NCBI GenBank assembly: GCA_937873715.1
Contig: CALMYJ010000004.1
Coordinates: 76,722-140,721 of the forward strand
DNA: 64,000 nt
Source of the DNA: an uncultured Chitinophagaceae bacterium
GTDB lineage: Bacteria; Bacteroidota; Bacteroidia; Chitinophagales; Chitinophagaceae
Reading direction: 5' to 3'
A program made the position numbers and the translations under genes. The notes under the pieces were generated by a model that was not told where the DNA came from, did no database searches, and saw only the letters and a program-made list of their open reading frames with translations. Each line of letters begins with the position of its first letter. Position 1 is the stretch's first letter. Shown piece after piece: positions 27,252 to 35,904 of this stretch.

Positions 27252-28442
27252 TTACAAGATGCTGGATGGCTTAATGGTTAATTGCATCAGTGTTCCGTTG
27301 CGCCTTACAAATAGTTTTATCTTTTCTTTTGGTGCCTGCAATATTGTTTTGTATTGCATGATATTGTTGGTAAAAATATTGTTGATGCCCACCAGTATGT
27401 CGTCTTGCTTCAGCCCCGCTTTATCAGCTGGCGAGCCGGGAATGATATCGTCTACTACAATATGCCCATCCACAAAATAAGTAGCCATGCCGGTATAAGC
27501 ATAATCGAAAGGTTCCAAAAAATGGCTGTTGGGCAGCAGGTGTATTTCCCGGTTGGGATAATTAATTACAAGATTAAAACGGCGCAGCAAATCGTTGCCC
27601 AGCAGGCCGCCAACAAATGGGTAAGAGGTTACATTGTATGCATCTTCATAAATATAAGTGGGTACGTTCCTGAATTTGTAATTGCCTATTTGCAGCATTT
27701 TAACTACGGTAAGTTGCATGTGCAGCCTGCCGCCCATGCCTTCGGCCTGCGTAACATAGGTTTTGCGTTTTTTATGCAGTATAGTACTGTCTTTTGCAAA
27801 AGCTTCGCTCATTAAAAAGCATAGGCCGGCACCAGTGTCAAAGTAAAAATTAAAATTAATTTTCCTCCTGTCTTTTACCTGAAGGTTTTGTATAGGCAGC
27901 GTGGTAAATGCCGGCCGCAGCATGGTGCCGCCACGGGGATATTTGTATTCGCCTGGCGAATAAACATTAATAAAGGCACTGTCGAAATTAACCTGTACAA
28001 TGAACTTGCTAAAAAAACTGTAGCCAATAATGCCATCAATCTTTTCGCCATATACGCCGCTAAGCACATCATAATCGTTGATATGAAAATCCAGGTTGCT
28101 GATGGTTAACCCGGGCAGGTGCAATTGTTGCTTGTAAGCAAACCGCACCTTACGGGCACTGCCCATACCCGTAATAGTGGTATCGGAGTTATAACTGTTT
28201 ACCTGGTAATAGGCAGCAGTAGCCGAATCCAGCGAAATGCCGCCACTCCCGGTATCCAAAATAAAATTGAGTGTATCAGGTATATTATTGAGTGTAGCCC
28301 TGAGTACCATTACCCCCCCACTGAACTGTTTGAAGGGGAAACGTGTAATATATTTTGCCTGCAGCCCCGGGCTCAGTATTTCCTGGGCACTGGCCGTAAC
28401 AAAAACGCCGCAAAGCAAAAATGGTACAATTATTTTCTTCAT
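27252..28442 (-). CDS. Exported retropepsin-like aspartyl protease with PDZ domain
   Basis: 396 residues with a signal peptide ending in V-T-A-S-A-Q. Two D-T-G motifs are present: F-I-L-D-T-G-S-G near residue 60 and F-Y-F-D-T-G-A-G near residue 200, so both lobes of the active site are on one chain. A C-terminal PDZ domain (I-I-P-G-S-P-A-D-K-A-G-L-K-Q-D-D-I-L) follows. Probably a periplasmic protease or peptide-binding quality-control factor. Divergent from mqnC; its start lies about 60 nt from the mqnC start. Confidence 0.88.
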   Translation of the reverse strand: MKKIIVPFLLCGVFVTASAQEILSPGLQAKYITRFPFKQFSGGVMVLRATLNNIPDTLNFILDTGSGGISLDSATAAYYQVNSYNSDTTITGMGSARKVRFAYKQQLHLPGLTISNLDFHINDYDVLSGVYGEKIDGIIGYSFFSKFIVQVNFDSAFINVYSPGEYKYPRGGTMLRPAFTTLPIQNLQVKDRRKINFNFYFDTGAGLCFLMSEAFAKDSTILHKKRKTYVTQAEGMGGRLHMQLTVVKMLQIGNYKFRNVPTYIYEDAYNVTSYPFVGGLLGNDLLRRFNLVINYPNREIHLLPNSHFLEPFDYAYTGMATYFVDGHIVVDDIIPGSPADKAGLKQDDILVGINNIFTNNIMQYKTILQAPKEKIKLFVRRNGTLMQLTIKPSSIL

Positions 28443-28475
28443 ATGGCTTGAGTTAAAAATACAACGCTATGGCTG

Positions 28476-28483
28476 TACTTTTG
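28476..28483 (+). promoter_or_regulatory. TAnnTTTG promoter element before mqnC
   Basis: TACTTTTG, 20 nt before the first mqnC ATG. The AGGAGG at 28497-28502 follows it, so the mRNA would carry a short leader with a strong ribosome site. Confidence 0.42.
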
Positions 28484-28503
28484 CCAAATATTATTCAGGA
28501 GGT

Positions 28504-29631
28504 ATGATGCAATTAAAAGACTTATATACAAGGGCATTAAATTTTGAGATGCTGAGTGTGGAAGAAGGTGTTTTTCTTTTTGAACAGGCACCATTGGCAG
28601 AGTTAATGTATGTGGCTGATGAACTTCGCAAAAAGCAGGTGCCACATGGCAGGGTAACCTGGATTATTGACCGAAATGTAAATACCACCAATGTGTGTAT
28701 TGCCAATTGTAAGTTTTGCAACTTTTACCGCATACCGGGCCACGCCGAGGCCTATATTACCGATATAGAAACCTACAAAAGAAAAATTGACGAAACCTTT
28801 CGATACGGCGGAGAGCAATTGCTGCTGCAGGGTGGGCACCATCCCGATTTGGGACTGGATTATTATGTGAATTTATTTAAAGAGCTTAAACGGCTTTACC
28901 CCAGCCTTAAGCTGCATACCCTGGGGCCGCCGGAAATAGCACATATTACCAAGCTGGAAAAAAGTACTCACCGTGAAGTGTTACAGGCTTTAAAAGAAGC
29001 CGGGCTGGACAGTTTACCGGGCCCCGGTGCCGAAATTTTGAGCGACAGGGTAAGACGGCTCATCAGTAAGGGTAAATGCGGCAGCCAGGAGTGGCTGGAT
29101 GTAATGCATGAAGCCCATAAGCTTAATATTACTACCAGCGCCACCATGATGTTTGGCCATGTAGAAACCATTACCGAGCGCTTTGAACACCTGGTAAAAA
29201 TTAGGGAAGTGCAAAGCCGTAAACCGGCCGATGCCAAAGGCTTTATCGCCTTTATACCCTGGACTTTCCAGGATGTAGACACCCTGCTGGCTAAAATACG
29301 GGGCGTACATAACCTTACCACCCCCGACGAGTATATCCGCATGATTGCCATGAGCCGCATAATGCTCCCCAACGTACAAAACATACAGGCCAGCTGGCTT
29401 ACAGTAGGTAAAAAAACGGCACAATTATGCCTGCATGCCGGCGCCAACGATTTTGGCAGTATTATGATTGAGGAAAATGTGGTAAGTGCGGCCGGGGCAC
29501 CCCATCGCTTTACCAGTCGAAGCATACAGGATGCCATACGGGAAGCCGGGTTTATACCGCAGTTGCGCAACCAGCAGTACGAGTTCAGGCAAATACCCGA
29601 GGTAATGGAAGAGCAGGTCATAAATTATTAA
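28504..29631 (+). CDS. mqnC: Cyclic dehypoxanthinyl futalosine synthase MqnC
   Basis: 375-residue radical SAM enzyme of the futalosine route to menaquinone. The cluster motif C-I-A-N-C-K-F-C-N-F (CxxxCxxC) lies near residue 60, followed by G-G-E-Q-L-L-L-Q-G-G-H-H-P. Late motifs M-L-P-N-V-Q-N-I-Q-A-S-W and G-A-N-D-F-G-S-I-M-I-E-E-N-V are family signatures. Tandem ATGs at 28504 and 28507 follow AGGAGG; the second has the better spacing. The frame is open upstream to 28237, but that part overlaps the divergent protease and its promoter, so it is rejected. The other mqn genes are elsewhere. Confidence 0.95.
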   Translation: MMQLKDLYTRALNFEMLSVEEGVFLFEQAPLAELMYVADELRKKQVPHGRVTWIIDRNVNTTNVCIANCKFCNFYRIPGHAEAYITDIETYKRKIDETFRYGGEQLLLQGGHHPDLGLDYYVNLFKELKRLYPSLKLHTLGPPEIAHITKLEKSTHREVLQALKEAGLDSLPGPGAEILSDRVRRLISKGKCGSQEWLDVMHEAHKLNITTSATMMFGHVETITERFEHLVKIREVQSRKPADAKGFIAFIPWTFQDVDTLLAKIRGVHNLTTPDEYIRMIAMSRIMLPNVQNIQASWLTVGKKTAQLCLHAGANDFGSIMIEENVVSAAGAPHRFTSRSIQDAIREAGFIPQLRNQQYEFRQIPEVMEEQVINY

Positions 29632-29739
29632 TACCCGGGGCCAACTGCACCTGCTGTTTTTTTCGCCAATTGCATAAAAACCGTTTCGCTGATTTTAACG
29701 TATTTGCAGGCATAGGGTCTGCATAAAACTTGCAATAAA

Positions 29740-29940
29740 ATGCAACCCTATGCGTTATCAAATCATCTAAAACCCTGTAAGATGCATAACTATCATCCCA
29801 AACAGAGCGAAAACATGCTCATAAAAGTGGTTAAAAATTTCTTTCAGAAACTCACGAAATCACCCGAAGAGTACCCGGTAAAATATTATAAAAAAAGCAA
29901 GCACTATGTGCGTGACAGGCATGCCAGATTCTTGCTGTAA
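29740..29940 (+). CDS. Small basic protein, unknown function
   Basis: 66 residues from ATG 29740, with further in-frame ATGs at 29782 and 29815; the last gives a 41-residue chain. It is rich in Lys/Arg/Tyr/His (E-E-Y-P-V-K-Y-Y-K-K-S-K-H-Y-V-R-D-R-H-A-R). I recognise no family. Support for expression is the terminator 30 nt past the stop in a gap with no other plus-strand gene after mqnC. It could instead be part of a small RNA or of the mqnC 3' end. Confidence 0.4.
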   Translation: MQPYALSNHLKPCKMHNYHPKQSENMLIKVVKNFFQKLTKSPEEYPVKYYKKSKHYVRDRHARFLL

Positions 29941-29970
29941 AAGAAATTGCTGACCCCTGAAGTTATACGC

Positions 29971-29998
29971 AGACTGCCCCTTAAGGCAGTCTTTTTTT
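29971..29998 (+). terminator. Rho-independent terminator after the small ORF
   Basis: Stem AGACTGCC/GGCAGTCT with a 6-nt loop, followed by a T-run. Confidence 0.85.
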
Positions 29999-30014
29999 GT
30001 TGACAGGCAAAGGC

Positions 30015-30045
30015 AAAAAAATGCCGCATCTATTCAAATGCGGCA
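30015..30045 (-). terminator. Rho-independent terminator of korB
   Basis: On the minus strand, TGCCGCAT/ATGCGGCA pair around an 8-nt loop, and seven T follow. Located 25 nt past the korB stop. Confidence 0.85.
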
Positions 30046-30069
30046 GGTATAAAATAGGACAAATAGTTT

Positions 30070-31110
30070 TTATACTATCGTCCAGGTTTCGTTGCCTTTA
30101 AGCAGTTTGTCCAAATCGCCCTTGCCTTTTTTGGCAATCAAGTCATCTAACTGTAGTTGCATAACATCTTCGTAGCAGGCTCTTTCGGTTTCAAAGAAAA
30201 CACCAAAGGGGCGTGGCAGGTGGCCTTCCAGGCGTGGATCGTCGAACATGCGGATGAGGATTTGCGCCTTATAAAAATCTTTTTCGTCGTGTATCCACAA
30301 ATCATCAAGGCTGGCATCCTTGCCAATTTCAACCACTACGGGGCGGAAACCATCAAGTTTGATGCCCTTGTTACTTCCGGCGCCAAATACCAGTGGTTTG
30401 CCTTGTTCAAGGAAAAGTGTTTCATCGGCTTTGGTGCCTTTTTCGGTAAATACTTCAAAAGCGCCATCATTAAAGATGTTGCAGTTTTGGTATATCTCCA
30501 GGAAGGAAGCGCCTTTGTGCTGCTGGCTGCGGATCAGCATGGCCTGCAGGTGTTTGGGGTCCCTGTCCATTGTACGGGCAATAAAGCTGGCATCGGCACC
30601 CATTGCCAGCGCTAATGGATTAAAAGGATGGTCGATGCTGCCAAACGGGGTAGATTTAGTGATTTTATTTTTTTCCGATGTGGGAGAATATTGTCCTTTC
30701 GTAAGGCCGTAAATCTGGTTGTTGAACACCAGCATGTTGATGTCGAAATTTCGGCGCAATAAATGTATGGTATGGTTGCCGCCAATACTCATACTATCGC
30801 CATCGCCTGATACAACCCACACACTCAGTTCGGGCCGGGCAGCTTTTAAGCCGCTGGCAACGGTGGTGGCACGGCCGTGAATGCTATGCATGCCATAGGT
30901 GTTCATGTAATAGGGAAAACGGCTGCTGCAGCCGATACCACTTACAATTACAATATTTTCCTTAGGAATACCCAGGGTGGGCATTACTTTTTGCACCTGT
31001 GCCAGTATGGAATAATCGCCACAACCGGGGCACCAGCGTACTTCCTGGTCGGTGGCAAAGTCTTTTGAAGTAAGGGATTGAGTAGGCAAGGCCGTTACTG
31101 TACTGCTCAT
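30070..31110 (-). CDS. korB: 2-oxoglutarate:ferredoxin oxidoreductase beta subunit
   Basis: 346 residues of the thiamine diphosphate-binding beta chain of 2-oxoacid:ferredoxin oxidoreductases. Motifs: W-C-P-G-C-G-D-Y near residue 27-34 and G-I-G-C-S-S-R-F-P-Y (cluster cysteines), then G-D-G-D-S-M-S-I-G-G-N-H to N-N-Q-I-Y-G-L-T-K-G-Q (TPP/Mg site). It reduces ferredoxin while converting 2-oxoglutarate or a related oxoacid to its CoA ester. The alpha/gamma chain is usually next door but is not in this window. Whether 2-oxoglutarate is the true substrate is inferred from family similarity. Confidence 0.88.
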   Translation of the reverse strand: MSSTVTALPTQSLTSKDFATDQEVRWCPGCGDYSILAQVQKVMPTLGIPKENIVIVSGIGCSSRFPYYMNTYGMHSIHGRATTVASGLKAARPELSVWVVSGDGDSMSIGGNHTIHLLRRNFDINMLVFNNQIYGLTKGQYSPTSEKNKITKSTPFGSIDHPFNPLALAMGADASFIARTMDRDPKHLQAMLIRSQQHKGASFLEIYQNCNIFNDGAFEVFTEKGTKADETLFLEQGKPLVFGAGSNKGIKLDGFRPVVVEIGKDASLDDLWIHDEKDFYKAQILIRMFDDPRLEGHLPRPFGVFFETERACYEDVMQLQLDDLIAKKGKGDLDKLLKGNETWTIV

Positions 31111-31216
31111 ATAGCTTTTAAAATTGTGGGCGTAAAGTTAGTAATAAGATGCTAACACTCCGAAAAGATAACGAACCATATAGTAAAAGATTATGCAAAC
31201 GTTGCCACGTAAGGGT

Positions 31217-31567
31217 TTAACTGCCTGCCGGGGCCTGCAGCGCTTCCCAGTATTCGGCCGCCCGACGGGTATGTGGTATCACAATGGTACCACCCACAAT
31301 ATTAGCAATGGCAAACACTTCGTACATCTCGGCGGTTGATACATTTTGTTCCTGTGCCTTGCCCAGGTGGTATTTTATACAGTCGTCGCAGCGGAGTACC
31401 ATGCTGGCCACCAGGCCCAGTAACTCTTTGGTTTTAGTGTCTAATGCACCGGCGCTGTAAGCGTTACTATCCAGGTTCCACAGCCGTTTGATTACAAGGT
31501 TGTCTTTACTTAATATAACCTCATTCATGCGGCTGCGGTAGTCATTAAATTCCTGTACCAGGTTCAT
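31217..31567 (-). CDS. AhpD-like / carboxymuconolactone decarboxylase family protein
   Basis: 116 residues, all-helical AhpD fold. The redox-type motif R-C-D-D-C-I-K-Y-H (CxxC with the following His) lies around residue 60-70, as in alkylhydroperoxidase AhpD proteins, so a peroxidase or disulfide role is likely rather than a decarboxylase role. Encoded upstream of korB on the same strand with a 106-nt gap; a redox-protective link to the oxygen-sensitive ferredoxin enzyme is possible but unproven. Confidence 0.87.
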   Translation of the reverse strand: MNLVQEFNDYRSRMNEVILSKDNLVIKRLWNLDSNAYSAGALDTKTKELLGLVASMVLRCDDCIKYHLGKAQEQNVSTAEMYEVFAIANIVGGTIVIPHTRRAAEYWEALQAPAGS

Positions 31568-31645
31568 ATAATTGTTTGTTTTGATTACGGATGATTAATT
31601 TGTAAGGTAATAGCCTGCTATTTCTAAATGGCAGTAAAAATAAAA

Positions 31646-31653
31646 TATCTTTG
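31646..31653 (+). promoter_or_regulatory. TAnnTTTG promoter element before lpxC-fabZ
   Basis: TATCTTTG, 21 nt before the ATG at 31675. It overlaps the TTG of the longer ORF (31651), which argues against that earlier start. Confidence 0.45.
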
Positions 31654-31674
31654 CCCCTCTCATTATCAGCTTAT

Positions 31675-33081
31675 ATGGATGTAAAATTTAATCCCGATAA
31701 ACAACATACACTGGCATCGGCAGTGAGTATTTCCGGCACAGGCCTGCACACCGGTATAAAGGTAGATATGACCCTGAACCCGGCCAACCCCGGCTTTGGC
31801 TTCCAGTTCAGGCGTACAGATCTTTCCGGCCAGCCGGTAATAAAAGCCGATTGCGATTTGGTAACCGATACATCAAGGGGTACCACTCTTGAATCGGGCG
31901 AAGTAAAAGTAAGTACGGTAGAGCATATACTGGCAGCATTAGTGGGTATGGGTGTTGATAATTGTTTGATAGAAATCAACGGCCCCGAAATACCAATAGT
32001 AGATGGCAGCAGTGCCCCTTTTGTGGCAATTATCGAAAAAGCCGGTGTGCTGGAGCAGGATGCCGCCAAAATATGGTATAGCATTGACACAAATTTTACC
32101 TATTATGATGAGGCCAAAAGGGTAGAAATAACCATACTGCCCGCGGTAGAGTATAAAATTACCACGCTGATAGATTTTAACTCACCTGTATTGGGTACCC
32201 AGCATGCCAGCCTTAAAACGATGAAAGCATTTAAGGAAGAAATAGCACCCAGCCGTACTTTTTGTTTTTTGCACGAACTGGAAATGCTGCTGGATAATAA
32301 CCTGATAAAAGGCGGCGATATCAATAATGCCATCGTAGTAGTAGATAAAGCTGTAACGGATGAAGAAATGAACCGCCTGGCCAAAGCCTTTGGCAGGGAT
32401 AAAATTGCCGTAAAAAGTGAGGGGTATCTCAATAACCTGGAACTGCGCTATCCCAACGAGCCGGCACGCCATAAGCTGCTTGATGTGGTGGGAGATCTGG
32501 CACTGATTGGCTACCCGGTAAAAGGACATATTATTGCCAACCGCCCCGGGCATAGCAGTAATGTAGAGTTTGCCAAAAAAATTAAGCAGTATATCAAAAA
32601 AAACAAACACACCAGGGATATACCGGTTTACGATGCTAATCAACCTCCGGTGTATACCCAGCAGCAGATAGAAAAAACACTTCCGCACCGCTTTCCTTTT
32701 TTGCTGGTAGATAAAATTATTGAGCTAACCGATAAGCAGATAGTAGGGGTAAAAAATGTAACCTTTAATGAATATTTTTTCCAGGGCCATTTTCCGGGTA
32801 ATCCCGTAATGCCCGGCGTATTACAAATAGAAGCGCTGGCCCAAACCGGCGGTATACTTTGCATTAATGCCATGCCTGAAGGAGAATACGACACCTATTT
32901 TTTAAAAATAGAAAACTGTAAGTTCAAGCAAAAAGTAGTGCCCGGTGATACCATGCTGCTTAAGATGGAATTATCGGAGCCGATACGCAGGGGTATTTGT
33001 ATTATGAAGGGCAGTGTATTTGTAGGCAATAAGCTTTGCACCGAAGCAGATTTAACAGCACAACTGGTAAAAAGAAATTAG
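31675..33081 (+). CDS. lpxC-fabZ: Bifunctional LpxC-FabZ (lipid A deacetylase / hydroxyacyl-ACP dehydratase)
   Basis: 468 residues in two parts. Residues 1-300 are LpxC: zinc ligands in V-E-H-I-L-A-A-L and H-K-L-L-D-V-V-G-D, and the catalytic His in N-R-P-G-H-S-S-N. It removes acetate from UDP-3-O-acyl-GlcNAc, the committed step of lipid A synthesis. Residues 320-468 are FabZ: L-P-H-R-F-P-F-L-L-V-D and F-Q-G-H-F-P-G-N-P-V-M-P-G-V-L with the active-site His and the following Glu. This fusion is typical of Bacteroidota. The start is set at the ATG 31675 because the upstream TTG falls in the promoter element. lpxA follows 95 nt later. Confidence 0.96.
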   Translation: MDVKFNPDKQHTLASAVSISGTGLHTGIKVDMTLNPANPGFGFQFRRTDLSGQPVIKADCDLVTDTSRGTTLESGEVKVSTVEHILAALVGMGVDNCLIEINGPEIPIVDGSSAPFVAIIEKAGVLEQDAAKIWYSIDTNFTYYDEAKRVEITILPAVEYKITTLIDFNSPVLGTQHASLKTMKAFKEEIAPSRTFCFLHELEMLLDNNLIKGGDINNAIVVVDKAVTDEEMNRLAKAFGRDKIAVKSEGYLNNLELRYPNEPARHKLLDVVGDLALIGYPVKGHIIANRPGHSSNVEFAKKIKQYIKKNKHTRDIPVYDANQPPVYTQQQIEKTLPHRFPFLLVDKIIELTDKQIVGVKNVTFNEYFFQGHFPGNPVMPGVLQIEALAQTGGILCINAMPEGEYDTYFLKIENCKFKQKVVPGDTMLLKMELSEPIRRGICIMKGSVFVGNKLCTEADLTAQLVKRN

Positions 33082-33176
33082 CAGATTATAAAGATGTGCT
33101 GCTGTGCAGGTTAAACCGGGTTAAAACAACCGCTGCACGGGCACTTCGTATATTAGCTCATCATTACATTTAAAAC

Positions 33177-33974
33177 ATGATTCACCCCCACACCTACATT
33201 CATCCCAACGCTAAGCTGGCCACCAACGTAAAAGTTGATCCCTTTAGCGTCATCCATCAAAATGTAGAGATAGGCGAAGGCACCTGGATAGGCAGTAATG
33301 TAACCATTATGGAAGGTGCCCGTATTGGCAAAAACTGCCGTATTTTTCCCGGAGCCGTAATATCGGCCATACCGCAGGATTTAAAATTTGAAGGTGAAGT
33401 AACCACTGTTGAAATAGGCGACAATACCACCATCCGTGAATTTGTAACGGTAAACCGCGGCAGTAAAGACCGCTGGGTAACCAAGGTAGGCAGCAACTGC
33501 CTCATTATGGCTTACAGCCATATTGCCCACGATTGTGTTATTGGCAACAGTTGTATTTTAAGTAACAACACCCAGGTGGCAGGCCATGTGCTCATCGGCG
33601 ATTTTGCTATACTGGGCGGTATGTGCGCCGTACACCAGTTTGTACAAATAGGCCAGCATGCATTTGTAAGTGGCGGCTCGCTGGTAAGCAAAGATGTACC
33701 CCCCTATATAAAAGCAGGACGTACACCCTTAAGCTATGCCGGTATTAACTCTGTAGGACTTAAAAGAAGGGGCTTTAGTATAGAAAGAACCAATGAAATC
33801 CTGAATATTTACCGTATTATTTACAACAAATCATTTAACACCACACAGGCGCTTAATTATATAGAAGAAGAACTGCCGGCAACTGACGAAAGAGATGAAA
33901 TTGTAACTTTTATCCGGGAGAGCGGCCGGGGCATAATCAAGCGGTATACAAAAGGTAATATGGATGAGGAATAA
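33177..33974 (+). CDS. lpxA: UDP-N-acetylglucosamine acyltransferase LpxA
   Basis: 265 residues of left-handed beta-helix hexapeptide repeats followed by a helical C-terminus. The catalytic His region M-A-Y-S-H-I-A-H-D-C lies near residue 120, and G-G-M-C-A-V-H-Q-F-V-Q-I-G near 145 is typical. It transfers a 3-hydroxyacyl chain from ACP to UDP-GlcNAc, the first lipid A step. Lies directly downstream of lpxC-fabZ, as expected for an lpx operon. Confidence 0.95.
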   Translation: MIHPHTYIHPNAKLATNVKVDPFSVIHQNVEIGEGTWIGSNVTIMEGARIGKNCRIFPGAVISAIPQDLKFEGEVTTVEIGDNTTIREFVTVNRGSKDRWVTKVGSNCLIMAYSHIAHDCVIGNSCILSNNTQVAGHVLIGDFAILGGMCAVHQFVQIGQHAFVSGGSLVSKDVPPYIKAGRTPLSYAGINSVGLKRRGFSIERTNEILNIYRIIYNKSFNTTQALNYIEEELPATDERDEIVTFIRESGRGIIKRYTKGNMDEE

Positions 33975-34093
33975 AAGTTGATTCCCCCCATCTAAAGTAT
34001 ACAACCAGGAAAGGATAAACAGGGGAAGCATTTTTGTTTGTTATAAAGTATGCTGCATCCTGTTTGTTGTTGGCATCAGTTAGGCGTTTTTCT

Positions 34094-34702
34094 ATGCAAA
34101 TTACACTCACTAATACGGGCAAACGCTTTAACCGGGAATGGATTTTCCGCCATCTCTCTATGGCATTTGAAGCACCCGGTAAATATGCGATTACCGGCCC
34201 AAACGGTTCCGGTAAATCTACCCTGCTGCAGGTGATTGCCGGTGCCGTAGCCCATAACGAAGGCAGCGTTATTTACCAAGATGGCGCAGTTATAGCAGCA
34301 GAACATCACTTTCAACAAGTAGCCATAGCCGCTCCCTATCTTGAATTGATTGAAGAAATGACTGCTTTAGAACTGCTGCAATTTCATGCCCGGTTTAAAC
34401 CCCTGCTTATACCTGCTATGGAAGCATTACAATATACCGGCCTGGCAAAAGCGGCAACAAAAGAAATTCGTTATTACAGCAGTGGAATGAAACAAAGGCT
34501 TAAGTTGGCACAGGCTTTTTTCAGTAATACCCCGGTGCTGCTCCTGGATGAACCCACATCTAACCTCGATGCAGAAGGAATAAGCCTGTATCATCAGCTT
34601 ATCAAAGCTTACACTTTAAACCGGCTGGTTATCATAAGCAGCAACGATGAAAATGAATATGGCTTTTGCGAAGCGGTGATACGCATTACGGAATATAAAT
34701 AG
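34094..34702 (+). CDS. ABC transporter ATP-binding protein
   Basis: 202 residues from the ATG at 34094; the open frame from TTG 34034 lacks ABC-like sequence. Walker A (G-P-N-G-S-G-K-S-T), signature (Y-S-S-G-M-K-Q-R-L-K-L-A) and Walker B (V-L-L-L-D-E-P-T-S-N-L-D) are intact. It resembles compact CcmA-type ATPases. No permease is adjacent, so the partner and cargo are unknown. Placed after lpxA with a 119-nt gap and before a convergent gene. Confidence 0.9.
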   Translation: MQITLTNTGKRFNREWIFRHLSMAFEAPGKYAITGPNGSGKSTLLQVIAGAVAHNEGSVIYQDGAVIAAEHHFQQVAIAAPYLELIEEMTALELLQFHARFKPLLIPAMEALQYTGLAKAATKEIRYYSSGMKQRLKLAQAFFSNTPVLLLDEPTSNLDAEGISLYHQLIKAYTLNRLVIISSNDENEYGFCEAVIRITEYK

Positions 34703-34708
34703 CACAGT

Positions 34709-35821
34709 TTATTTTGCAATACCCAGCGCCCGGTACAATGCTTCATGTACCGATGGCCTTACATTTAACTTTAAAAAAGTTGTATTGCTGCCATCGGGGC
34801 ATACCCGGTTGCTCAGTAGTACAAATACCAGTTGATGCTGTGGGTCGGCCCAGGCGCAGGTGCCTGTAAATCCCGTATGACCAAATGTGGCCGGCGAAGC
34901 CGAGAGGCAGGGATAAGGCTCTGTTCTTTTTGCATTATCTTTTTCCGGTTTGTCAAAACCAAGTCCACGCCTGCTGATAGTGCTTTGATAACTTGTAAAC
35001 AATTCAATCGTTTCTTTTTGCAGGTAGCGCTTCCCGTTATATACACCGCCATCCATCAGCATTTGCATAATGGCGGCAATATCATACGCATTGCTAAACA
35101 GGCCTGCATGGCCTGCCACCCCACCCATTAGCGCAGCGCCGGGGTCGTGTACATAGCCCCTTATTAATTGTTGGCGGAACAGGGGTTCGTTTTCGGTTGG
35201 CGCAATATTTTCCTGCTTCAGGTAGCTGAGCGGATTAAAGCCTGCCATATTTAATCCCATAGGCTGGTAAAAATATTTTTTTACATACTCATCCAAAGCC
35301 ATACCGCTCAGTTGCTCCGCTATTTTACCCAAAAAAATAAAATCATTATCACTATATACATATTTGCCTGCAGGGCCGGTGGGGCTTTGTATAATCCGGT
35401 TAAAAAGGGTGTCTTTAAAAATGTTTTTTAAATAAAGGCCGGCTGCAACAGGGATGTTGCTGCTTGCTGTTTTAGCAGTAGTATATATTTTGGGATGTGG
35501 CTTACCGGTAGTACTGTCGATGGTTTCCCTGTAAAGCGGAATAAAGGCAGCCAGCCCAGCCTGGTGCAATAAGATATTTTTTATGGTAAGTGCTTGTTTG
35601 CCGGTACCTTTTACAGCAGGCAGGTAGTCGCCCAGCTTTTTATTAAGGTCAATTTTGCCTTCATCATACAGCCGCATAATGGCTACGGTGGTGGCGCATA
35701 TTTTGGTTAATGAGGCTGCATCGTACACCGTTTCAGGAGTTACGGTTTCTGCTGTATTGTACTGCATGTTGCCGAAAGCTTTGTGGTAGATAATGCGGCC
35801 GTTTTTTACAGCCAGCACCAC
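34709..35821 (-). CDS. Serine beta-lactamase-like hydrolase, probable C-terminal half of a GH3 fusion
   Basis: 370 residues from a GTG at 35821 with no signal peptide. Penicillin-binding fold motifs: S-L-T-K (SxxK) near residue 38-41, Y-S-D-N (YxN place) and H-T-G (KTG place) near the end. The same frame stays open upstream and reads as coding linker plus domain start (F-N-V-V-D-A-I-V-E-N-A-I-T-R-G-A-T-P-G) back to the nine-base run at 35924-35932. So the GTG is probably not the true N-terminus. This half is most likely made as part of one long protein with the GH3 domain at 35905-37626. On its own it would lack an export signal. Confidence 0.85.
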   Translation of the reverse strand: MVLAVKNGRIIYHKAFGNMQYNTAETVTPETVYDAASLTKICATTVAIMRLYDEGKIDLNKKLGDYLPAVKGTGKQALTIKNILLHQAGLAAFIPLYRETIDSTTGKPHPKIYTTAKTASSNIPVAAGLYLKNIFKDTLFNRIIQSPTGPAGKYVYSDNDFIFLGKIAEQLSGMALDEYVKKYFYQPMGLNMAGFNPLSYLKQENIAPTENEPLFRQQLIRGYVHDPGAALMGGVAGHAGLFSNAYDIAAIMQMLMDGGVYNGKRYLQKETIELFTSYQSTISRRGLGFDKPEKDNAKRTEPYPCLSASPATFGHTGFTGTCAWADPQHQLVFVLLSNRVCPDGSNTTFLKLNVRPSVHEALYRALGIAK

Positions 35822-35904
35822 ACAGCCTGGAGTGGCGCCTCGGGTGATTGCATTTTCTACAATAGCATCAACAACATTGAAACTGTTATTGCTTAAAGGG
35901 CTGG

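Larger units (their letters stand above)
29632..30069. other. Gap between mqnC and korB with small ORF and two terminators
   Basis: 438 nt. It holds a 66-codon ORF (29740-29940), a plus-strand terminator (29971-29998) and a minus-strand terminator for korB (30015-30045). Otherwise nothing recognised. Confidence 0.6.

Noticed and set aside
28237..28503. Upstream extension of the mqnC frame by 89 codons
   Set aside because: It overlaps the divergent aspartyl protease gene and its start region. The AGGAGG ribosome site and family N-terminus place the start at 28504/28507.
28968..29621. 217-codon ORF antisense to mqnC
   Set aside because: Entirely within mqnC on the other strand; sequence shows no domain and reflects codon bias of the real gene.
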